This document shows positions 6,461-12,508 of a DNA stretch of 13,452 nt, one piece after another. Origin of the DNA: an uncultured Clostridium sp. (GTDB taxonomy: Bacteria; Bacillota; Clostridia; Christensenellales; CAG-138); the NCBI GenBank assembly GCA_900542285.1, contig UQNF01000046.1, forward strand, positions 1-13,452. The letters run 5' to 3'. The notes below the pieces were generated by a model. It was not told the DNA's origin. It did no database searches and saw nothing but the letters and a program-made list of their open reading frames with translations. The position numbers and the translations under genes are program-made. Positions within the stretch are counted from its first letter, which is position 1. Each line of letters begins with the position of its first letter.

Positions 6461-7828
6461 TCAGTTGAGACCTAAGCTTGCCCTTAAAACGGTGAGCGCA
6501 TCCACGGTCGTGATGCTGCCGTCGCCGTTATAGTCCGCCGCAATGAGAGCGTCACCCTCGAGAAGCTCAAGGCTGAGCGCATGTCTCATTATCAGCACAG
6601 CATCCGCCGCGTTGACCATTCCATCGCCGTTAACATCGCCAATGAGGATCTCCGGGGTAGGAGTCGGGTCGGGAGTCGGGTCGGGTTCCTCGGGCTGGGC
6701 AGGTATGGGCGCCGTGCCGCCGGAGGAAGGCGACAGCACCATTACGCTTATCGTTCCGATGACTGTGCCGTCGACCGAAACGGTGAGTACATAGTTGCCC
6801 TGTTCCATGGCAAGGGGCATGTTCCATTCAAGGCTGATATGCGAATCCGTCCATGCAAGGTTCTGCTCTTCCGCATTGATGCCGCTCTTATAGCGCACCT
6901 CGGCCTGCGCAAGCACCTCCGCTTCGGTGATGCTCTCTCCGTTATCGATATTGACTATATGCGCAGTCTTTCCGGAAAGGGCTGCCATTGCGGTATCGGG
7001 AGAATAGATGTACACATTGGAAGTGCCGGTGGAAAGGCTGAAGCCTGAACCGTTGGAATAGAGATACAGCGTTCTGCCCTGTCCGCCCGGGCCTCCCGGG
7101 CCTCCCTGACCTGCCGCAGTGGTGGAGATCCTTGCATACGTTCCGCTTGCAGCTACCGTCCAGATGGGTGCGGTCGAAGAATCGGTGGTTATCCCAATGG
7201 TATAGCTGGGATTCCAGCTGCCTCCGGAAGTCGTGTAAGCAAGATAGCAGTTCGTTCCGTCAACGGTGCAGTAAATATGCCCTGCCGCATCGCGGTACCA
7301 TGTGTTCGCCTCGGTGACGCCTGTTATCGAGTACTGGCTGCCGCTTGCGGATACGGTGGCCGCACTGCCGGAAACGGAAGATCCGCCTGTGAGCGCATAG
7401 GTGGAGGAGGTATTCGTAATGATGGCAGGAATGCCTGCGGTCATGGAGGTTGTCCTTGCATAGAGCGTGCCGGTTTCTCCAACGGGCTTCCATGCAGAGC
7501 CTCCCTCTCCTATCTCGGGAATTTCCGGCACGGATGCACTGCCTGCATTTACCGCACTTGCGCTTGCAACCTGTGAACCGTTCTTATAAAGGTAATAGGT
7601 CTGACCGGCAACGAGAGCATCGCTTGCGAAAACAACGCTCGTTGCCGCGCGTGCATTGCCGTAGAAAACGACAGTGCTCTCGAAAACCGCGGTGTTGGAA
7701 GAGTTATATATAGCGATCGGATCGCCGGAGGAGAAGCTTATGCTTGAGCCGCCGCCCCAGCCGCTTGAGCCGAACCTGACATACACGCCTGCATTCGGGG
7801 TCTTCATCGATAACCAGCTTTTTATCAT
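6461..7828 (-). CDS. Dockerin-bearing surface protein segment (C-terminal part)
   Basis: The frame encodes 455 residues from an ATG at 7828, but that ATG directly follows a stop, has no ribosome binding site and the product lacks a signal peptide. It is best read as the continuation, after a +1 shift, of the pilin-like segment upstream. Residues about 12-95 (VYVRFGSSGWGG, SISFSSGDPIAIY, VVFASDALVAGQTYYLY) recall the C-terminal module of Cthe_2159-type carbohydrate-binding proteins. Residues 119-290 are Ser/Thr/Gly-rich with a short Gly-Pro run (240-250). Residues about 290-366 look like an Ig-type beta domain, followed by a Pro/Asp/Thr linker (374-393). Residues 394-455 are a type I dockerin with two calcium loops (D398, N400, D402, D409; D432, N434, D436, D443). 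The dockerin should bind a cohesin, although none is in the window. Confidence 0.75.
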   Translation of the reverse strand: MIKSWLSMKTPNAGVYVRFGSSGWGGGSSISFSSGDPIAIYNSSNTAVFESTVVFYGNARAATSVVFASDALVAGQTYYLYKNGSQVASASAVNAGSASVPEIPEIGEGGSAWKPVGETGTLYARTTSMTAGIPAIITNTSSTYALTGGSSVSGSAATVSASGSQYSITGVTEANTWYRDAAGHIYCTVDGTNCYLAYTTSGGSWNPSYTIGITTDSSTAPIWTVAASGTYARISTTAAGQGGPGGPGGQGRTLYLYSNGSGFSLSTGTSNVYIYSPDTAMAALSGKTAHIVNIDNGESITEAEVLAQAEVRYKSGINAEEQNLAWTDSHISLEWNMPLAMEQGNYVLTVSVDGTVIGTISVMVLSPSSGGTAPIPAQPEEPDPTPDPTPTPEILIGDVNGDGMVNAADAVLIMRHALSLELLEGDALIAADYNGDGSITTVDALTVLRASLGLN

Positions 7829-8534
7829 CTATCCATACTTTAAGATCGTCGTTGAAGGTGATACCGGTGGGCAGAGTATCGTCGATGATATAAGAGGTAG
7901 CAAGCTTATCGCCAACGCCGTTGGTTGCAACGACAGGAACAACAAAGTTCAGAGTCTCGCCGATATTGGCGGAGTTGATGTAAACACGACCGCCATCAAC
8001 ATCGATGTACTTACCCTTATCATTCCAATCCGGCTCCTGGTTCTTGTCGATAATGGTAACGCGAGGAGTGACGGTATCCACGGAAACTGTTGAGCCGAGC
8101 GAGCTGGTGACATAGTAATAACCATACTGCAGACCGTTGAACACAACGGTGGACGATGCAGCAACTTGAGATGCCGTCTGGGTGAGCAGATCCTTATGAG
8201 CTGTCAGCCAGTTGCTGATATCCTCAGCCGTTGCATCTGCATTTATGGTAACATTGTAAACATTTTCAACAACGGTCGCGGTAAGAACAAAAGGATTAAG
8301 CGCATCCTCGGTGTCGGTAAGAGCGGCAAATAATGCATCGGATTCACCGTTTTTTGTATAGGTATAGGAAATGTTTGTTCCGCTGTATGTAGCGTCGAAT
8401 ACCTTATAGATTGCGTAGGTTTGTCCTGCGGTTGCGTTCTGAATGGTGATGGAACCCTCATTCTCTGCAACTGCAGCGGTGCATACTCCGACGAGGAGCA
8501 GTGCAGCCATCAGAAAAGAGAGGAGTTTTTTCAT
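7704..8534 (-). CDS. SpaA/FimA-like pilin segment with signal peptide (N-terminal part)
   Basis: The frame gives 276 residues, of which about 1-246 look genuine. Residues 1-23 are a signal peptide (MKKLLSFLMAALLL, ending AVA). Residues 27-165 match the N-terminal domain of SpaA-type isopeptide pilins: GSITIQNATAGQTYAIYKVFD with K44, then FNGLQYGYYYVTS and TPRVTIIDKNQEP. Residues 170-240 match the start of the next pilin domain (NDKGKY, IGETLNFVVPV, YIIDDTLPTGITF), which then stops part-way. Residues 247-276 are a basic, domain-free tail typical of an out-of-frame end. AGGAAGG at 8544-8550 lies 9 bases before the ATG. A +1 shift at the CCCC run (7797-7800) joins it to the dockerin segment, giving about 690 residues. 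This could be a sequencing error, a decayed fusion, an assembly join or programmed frameshifting. Confidence 0.75.
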   Translation of the reverse strand: MKKLLSFLMAALLLVGVCTAAVAENEGSITIQNATAGQTYAIYKVFDATYSGTNISYTYTKNGESDALFAALTDTEDALNPFVLTATVVENVYNVTINADATAEDISNWLTAHKDLLTQTASQVAASSTVVFNGLQYGYYYVTSSLGSTVSVDTVTPRVTIIDKNQEPDWNDKGKYIDVDGGRVYINSANIGETLNFVVPVVATNGVGDKLATSYIIDDTLPTGITFNDDLKVWIDDKKLVIDEDPECRRVCQVRLKRLGRRLKHKLLLRRSDRYI

Positions 8535-8570
8535 TTGTTTTTGCCTTCCTGTAGTATTGTTGTTTTGGAC

Positions 8571-8597
8571 AGTATACTTTTATATACGAAAAGTGAA
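8571..8597 (-). promoter_or_regulatory. Weak promoter candidate for the pilin-dockerin gene
   Basis: On the minus strand TTCACT (8592-8597), a 15-base spacer and TATACT (8571-8576) lie about 40 bases before the start codon. The -10 box is good, but the -35 box and spacing are poor. Confidence 0.35.
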
Positions 8598-8739
8598 TAT
8601 ATTTTCGCATAATTCGCACTCCGGCCTTTCAGATCGGGCAATACACTTATCCGCCGCATCGGCGCCATCATTACGCCATTTTTCCGTCTGTTAGAATAGG
8701 CTTCCGTTATTCTCAATACCGTTTCCTCGCATAACAATA

Positions 8740-8765
8740 CCTCCCCCTTGTACGCAAGGGGGAGG
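8740..8765 (-). terminator. Terminator-like hairpin after the anti-sigma gene
   Basis: A perfect 11-base-pair stem (8755-8765 with 8740-8750) closes on a four-base loop, 24 bases past the anti-sigma stop. On the minus strand it is followed by TATTGTTATG, so the U tract is interrupted. It separates the sigma operon from the pilin-dockerin gene. Confidence 0.7.
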
Positions 8766-8788
8766 CTTCGTGCATTGAATTGTGTTTA

Positions 8789-11023
8789 TCAGTCGTCGAT
8801 CTCCATATCGATGACGGCTCCGGTCACGGCGTTGACGGTGAACTCATATTCCGCTCCGCCCGATCTGAACTCTATCTCATAGACCATTCTGCCGTCGTCC
8901 TCGGTAAGCTCGATTTCAAGGCCGCTTATCTGGTCGGCATTAAGGTTCACCCTTGCAAGGGCTATTGCCAGCGCTTCGTCCTCCGTAATATAGTTTCCGT
9001 TCTGGGGAACGGACTCAATGCCCTCACGGTCGGACTCGATTATTGCTCCGGTAGCGGCATTGATCTCGTAATCGTACTCATAGCTCGCAGTGTCGAACTC
9101 TATCTCGTAGACATAGACGCCGTCGTCACGGTCAAGCTTTATCTCATAGTGCCTTATCTCGCCTTCGGTCACTCCGGCATGGGCAAGCGCAATGCTCTTT
9201 GCTTCGTCCTCACCGATAAGGGTCTGGGGAGCTGCGGAGGGTTTGGGCGTGGTCGGATTGCTGTTTTCCCGGGGTTCGCGCTCTGCCTTGATGATAGCTC
9301 CGGTCACGGCGTTTATCTCATACTCGTACTCATAGCTCGATGTTTCGAAATCTATCTCGTAGACATAGACGCCGTCGTCACGGTCAAGCTCTATCTCATA
9401 GTGCCTGATCTCGCTTGCGGATACCCCTGCATGGTTGAGCGCAATGCTCTTTGCTTCATCCTCGCTGATAAGGGTCTGGGGAGGATTGGTGGGCTTCGGG
9501 GTGGAATGGTGACCGCTTCCGATGGGCTCGCGCTCCGACTTGATTATCTCGCCGGTCACAGCGTTTATCTCATACTCGTACTCATAGCTCGCAGTGTCGA
9601 ACTCAATCTCGTAGACATAAACTCCGTCGTCACGGTCAAGCTTTATCTCGTAGTTGCTAATATCGCCTGCGGATACTCCGGCATGGCTGAGCGCAATGCT
9701 CTTTGCCTCGGCCTCGCTGATTAGGGTCTGGGGCGCAGCGGTGGGCCTTGGGGTGGAATAGCCGCCGTTTCCGATGGGTTCACGCTCCGACTTGACTATC
9801 TCGCCGGTAACCGCATTGATATCGTACTCGAACTCATAGTCTGCGGCGTCGAACTCTATCTCATAGACATATATGCCGTCGTCATAGTCGAGCTTGCTCT
9901 CGTAGTTCACGATCTCGCTCTCGGTCACTCCGGCATCGGCAAGGGCAATGCGCTTTGCTTCCGCCTCGCTGATAAGGGTCTGGGGCGCAGCGGTGGGCCT
10001 CGGGGTGGAATGGTGGCCGCTTCCGATGGGCTCACGCTCGGACTTGATTATCTCGCCGGTTACTGCGTTTATCTCGTAATCATACTCATATTCCGCAGTA
10101 TCAAACTCGATCTCATATTCCCAAACATCGTGTTCGTTCTCAAGCTTTATACGGTAGTTGGTGATATCGCCTTCATCGACGAGCGCATGGTTGAGCGCAA
10201 TGGCCTTTGCCTCATCCTCGCTGATAAGGGTCTGGGGTGCGCCGGAGGGAACAACCACGGTCTCGCCCCTGAAAATGGAGTTAAGGTCGCTGATGCTGAG
10301 CCCTGCAAGGTCGGAGAAGCTGTAAGGCATACCGGCGTCGATTATGGACTGAATGAACTGCGCCTTGCCATCGGTTATGCCGTATTCGCTCGCAAGCTGC
10401 GCAAGCGACTTGTTGGCGACGTCCACGAACTGGCTGAGCACCTGTCCGTTGACGGACATCTCCGTGAGCAGCGCATTGACCTCTTCGGTAAGGCGGTTCT
10501 TCAGCTTCTCGCCCGCCTCGGCATCGTCGCTTTCAACGCTGATGAGTATCGAGTTTGCGATCTCGGTGAGGTAGCCGTGCTTGAGCATGGAGCCTACTAT
10601 CGCATTGACAGCGACTTCCACCGTGCTGCCCGAAAAGTCCAGGCCTTCGACAATGAGCTTTGCATCATCGTTGAGGGGGGTTACGCTTATGACCCTGTTG
10701 TCCTTATCGACCTTGAGCTCGATGCTCGGGTTTACGTCGAGAAGCACGGTCGCATAAGCGGTGTTGGTCTTATTCTTCGGCATTATTCCGTAGATGCATA
10801 CTGCTATCAGAAGGAACGCCGCTGCGGCAGCCACGACCTGGCTCAGAATTCTGCGGCTTATCCTCCTTTTCCTGGGAATGGTATAAACATCCGCATCGGC
10901 GGAACCGCTTCCGCTGCTGCATTCGCTGTTTATCCTGTCAAATGCCTCGGGCGCCGCCACATCAATAGCGTGTGATATTCTGCGCTCGGTCATTTCGGTT
11001 GTGGTCATGTTTTCCTTTTTCAT
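8789..11023 (-). CDS. RsgI-like anti-sigma protein with six PepSY domains
   Basis: The 744-residue protein has a short cytosolic N-terminus (about 1-55), including ISHAIDVAAPEAFDRINSEC, which is the likely sigma-binding segment. One membrane helix follows at about 58-80. Residues 89-255 form an RsgI-type extracytoplasmic domain (ATVLLDVNPSIELKVDKDNR, then VAVNAIVGSMLKHGYL). Six PepSY domains complete it, starting near residues 263, 347, 431, 515, 599 and 677. The first four are exactly 84 residues apart. Each carries a SEDEAKSIAL-like helix, a DDGVYVYEIEF strand pair and an INAVTGEII strand; Pro/Thr linkers join the first five. The start overlaps the sigma stop by ATGA (11020-11023), so translation is coupled. 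Family knowledge: such proteins hold an ECF sigma factor at the membrane until an outside signal triggers release. The signal here is unknown. Confidence 0.88.
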   Translation of the reverse strand: MKKENMTTTEMTERRISHAIDVAAPEAFDRINSECSSGSGSADADVYTIPRKRRISRRILSQVVAAAAAFLLIAVCIYGIMPKNKTNTAYATVLLDVNPSIELKVDKDNRVISVTPLNDDAKLIVEGLDFSGSTVEVAVNAIVGSMLKHGYLTEIANSILISVESDDAEAGEKLKNRLTEEVNALLTEMSVNGQVLSQFVDVANKSLAQLASEYGITDGKAQFIQSIIDAGMPYSFSDLAGLSISDLNSIFRGETVVVPSGAPQTLISEDEAKAIALNHALVDEGDITNYRIKLENEHDVWEYEIEFDTAEYEYDYEINAVTGEIIKSEREPIGSGHHSTPRPTAAPQTLISEAEAKRIALADAGVTESEIVNYESKLDYDDGIYVYEIEFDAADYEFEYDINAVTGEIVKSEREPIGNGGYSTPRPTAAPQTLISEAEAKSIALSHAGVSAGDISNYEIKLDRDDGVYVYEIEFDTASYEYEYEINAVTGEIIKSEREPIGSGHHSTPKPTNPPQTLISEDEAKSIALNHAGVSASEIRHYEIELDRDDGVYVYEIDFETSSYEYEYEINAVTGAIIKAEREPRENSNPTTPKPSAAPQTLIGEDEAKSIALAHAGVTEGEIRHYEIKLDRDDGVYVYEIEFDTASYEYDYEINAATGAIIESDREGIESVPQNGNYITEDEALAIALARVNLNADQISGLEIELTEDDGRMVYEIEFRSGGAEYEFTVNAVTGAVIDMEIDD
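8996..10237 (-). repeat. Tandem PepSY-coding repeats, 252-base period
   Basis: Five consecutive copies encode a PepSY domain plus linker: 9986-10237, 9734-9985, 9482-9733, 9230-9481 and 8996-9229. The first four are each 252 bases and the fifth is shorter. Conserved DNA words such as GGTCTGGGG on the plus strand recur at this spacing. The sixth, more divergent PepSY copy follows directly down to 8789. The regular period and high similarity point to recent unequal duplication. Confidence 0.85.
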
Positions 11024-11610
11024 ATTTCCATCCTTTCCTTGATGTTTTCGTCCTCAAAATAGGCTCTTCTCAATTTATTTATCGCTCTGTGATATTTTGA
11101 GATGACCGTCGATGTCGGAAGATCCATAAACTCGCCGATCTCTCTGTACTTAAAAAGCGATACCGCATGGAGAATTACGATGCTGCGTTCATCCTCGGAC
11201 AATAGCTCTGTAAGCCTGCGAATGGTCATGATCTCCTCACGCCCCATAAGCTCGTTGGATTCGAAAGCCGTTTCCCACTCGTCATCATCGAGCTGTACGC
11301 TGCGGCTTCTGTCGTTCAGCCGCTTGTAGCAAAGGTTCTTGGCTATCGTCAGTATCCACGCCATCGGCTTTCCCCGGGAAGCATAGCCGCCGGCGGCATG
11401 GTATAGCCTGACAAAGCAATCGTGCAGCACATCCTCAGCGTCCTGGGGGTGCTTCAATATGCTCATCGCATAGCCATAGACAGAAGCTTTGGTCAGCCTG
11501 TATAGCTTTTCAAACGCATCGCCGTCGCCGGCAGCGGTTTGGAAAATGAGTTTGTCGAGCAGTTCGGAGTCCTTTGCCTCCTCGCTCACGGTGGTAAACA
11601 GTAACAGCAT
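11020..11610 (-). CDS. ECF-type sigma-70 family RNA polymerase sigma factor
   Basis: The 196-residue product has the two-domain ECF layout. Region 2 spans about residues 28-98, with the core-binding motif HPQDAEDVLHDCFVRLY (54-70) and the -10 recognition helix KPMAWILTIAKNLCYKRL (81-98). After an acidic linker (107-125), region 4 spans about 130-183, including the helix-turn-helix FKYREIGEFMDLPTSTVI and RAINKLRR. There is no region 1.1 or 3, as expected. AGGAGA at 11616-11621 lies 5 bases before the ATG. The anti-sigma gene overlaps its stop, the usual arrangement for an ECF pair. It would direct polymerase to promoters for an envelope or surface response. Autoregulation is likely for the family, but no promoter of its own could be identified with confidence; an inverted repeat lies at 11641-11665. 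Confidence 0.93.
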   Translation of the reverse strand: MLLLFTTVSEEAKDSELLDKLIFQTAAGDGDAFEKLYRLTKASVYGYAMSILKHPQDAEDVLHDCFVRLYHAAGGYASRGKPMAWILTIAKNLCYKRLNDRSRSVQLDDDEWETAFESNELMGREEIMTIRRLTELLSEDERSIVILHAVSLFKYREIGEFMDLPTSTVISKYHRAINKLRRAYFEDENIKERMEI

Positions 11611-11640
11611 CTTTCTCTCCTTTCAATCAGGTAATCGTTG

Positions 11641-11665
11641 GAAATGCCATTTTATTGCGCATTTC
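11641..11665. promoter_or_regulatory. Inverted repeat upstream of the sigma operon
   Basis: GAAATGC (11641-11647) and GCATTTC (11659-11665) are perfect inverted copies separated by 11 bases. They lie 31 bases before the sigma start codon, and the spacer contains a TAAAAT-like box on the minus strand. It could be an operator or a leader hairpin. Confidence 0.35.
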
Positions 11666-11690
11666 AACAATATATTTTAATTAAATAGGA

Positions 11691-11707
11691 TCGCAGCGCC
11701 GCTGCGA
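11691..11707 (-). terminator. Possible terminator of the 201-residue protein gene
   Basis: On the minus strand TCGCAGC (11701-11707) pairs with GCTGCGA (11691-11697) around three bases, 15 bases after the stop at 11723, followed by TCCTATTTAATT. The U tract is interrupted, so read-through into the sigma operon is possible. Confidence 0.5.
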
Positions 11708-11722
11708 CCCAAAAGCATATCA

Positions 11723-12328
11723 TTATTGAACCTGATCCAGCTTGGAATAATCAGGAGTGTTCGGGGGCTCTGCCTCCGGATTGGTCTCCAGAACGGTGAG
11801 CTTGGTAATTATCCACTTTCCGCTGAACTTCTCCAAAATTACTTCGTATCTTGCGTTAGTCCATTCCGGCACGGGCTCGGTAATGTTGTCGTCATATGGG
11901 GATGCGATTATCTGCGTGACCGTTTCGCGCACGATGAACTTCGCTTCCTTTGACCAGGGATAGACCGAGAAGCTCTCTATCTTCAGGTCATAGTTGTAGC
12001 TTTCCACATGGTAGGCATCATATTTCCCCGAAAACAGGGCGGTATCCATTATGCGCTCGCCGTCCGAAAAATGGTCGTAGAGTGTGGAGACGCTGTTGTC
12101 GTTCAAAATGCAGTCCGCCCTCAGCGCCATGCCCTCGGTGACGATGATATAGTTATTGCTGATGTACATAGCCTCCACAAATGCGGCGTAGCAGAGCAGC
12201 ACGACGGCTGCAATTATAAGCACTACACGGAGCACATACCATACGGAACGCCTTGTGCGGGCAAGCTTATCCGCTTTCTGCTCCTGCTGCCGGGTGTATG
12301 TAAGCGTTTTCTTTCCCTTTTTGTCCAT
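11723..12328 (-). CDS. Single-pass membrane protein, unknown function
   Basis: The 201-residue product starts with a very basic cytosolic segment (MDKKGKK, KADKLARTRR). One membrane helix lies at about residues 30-52 (WYVLRVVLIIAAVVLLCYAA). The remaining 145 residues lie outside the membrane and are rich in short beta-strand-like stretches: SFSVYPWSKEAKFIVRET, RYEVILEKFSGKWIITKLTV. The ending KWIITKL resembles the last strand of NTF2-like or calmodulin-associated folds, but this is only a shape resemblance. AAGGA at 12336-12340 lies 7 bases before the ATG. A promoter sits directly upstream. It lies 112 bases ahead of the sigma gene with only a weak terminator between, so it might belong to the same regulon. 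I do not recognise a family. Confidence 0.8.
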   Translation of the reverse strand: MDKKGKKTLTYTRQQEQKADKLARTRRSVWYVLRVVLIIAAVVLLCYAAFVEAMYISNNYIIVTEGMALRADCILNDNSVSTLYDHFSDGERIMDTALFSGKYDAYHVESYNYDLKIESFSVYPWSKEAKFIVRETVTQIIASPYDDNITEPVPEWTNARYEVILEKFSGKWIITKLTVLETNPEAEPPNTPDYSKLDQVQ

Positions 12329-12366
12329 TCGAATGTCCTTTCGTGAACATATTTTTCCATATTAGC

Positions 12367-12395
12367 AGTATAGCATTTTTATTTGCAAATTGCAA
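12367..12395 (-). promoter_or_regulatory. Sigma-A promoter of the 201-residue protein gene
   Basis: On the minus strand TTGCAA (12390-12395), a 17-base spacer and TATACT (12367-12372) lie about 40 bases before the start codon. This is the third promoter in the window with TTGCAA as its -35 box and the same spacing. Confidence 0.7.
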
Positions 12396-12427
12396 GTTTG
12401 CGATTCATCTTTTGAAAGAAACCGGCC

Positions 12428-12456
12428 GCCGCAAAAGCGAACTTTGCTTTTGCGGC
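12428..12456 (-). terminator. Terminator hairpin after the lipoprotein gene
   Basis: A perfect 11-base-pair stem (12446-12456 with 12428-12438) closes on a seven-base loop, 52 bases past the lipoprotein stop. On the minus strand it is followed by GGCCGGTTTCTTTC, a modest T-rich tail. It separates the lipoprotein gene from the promoter of the next gene. Confidence 0.65.
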
Positions 12457-12508
12457 AGCCTTTTGTTGTCGGTTGTTTTTTTCCTAAGCCCCAAAGGTGA
12501 GCATGGAT

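Noticed and set aside
8996..10237. CRISPR-like regular repeat spacing
   Set aside because: The period is 252 bases, the units are coding in one frame, and they correspond to protein domains, not short repeats with unique spacers.
8780..10975. Long plus-strand frames (314 and 321 codons) opposite the anti-sigma gene
   Set aside because: They mirror the PepSY repeats, inherit their periodicity, and have no ribosome binding site or recognisable domain.
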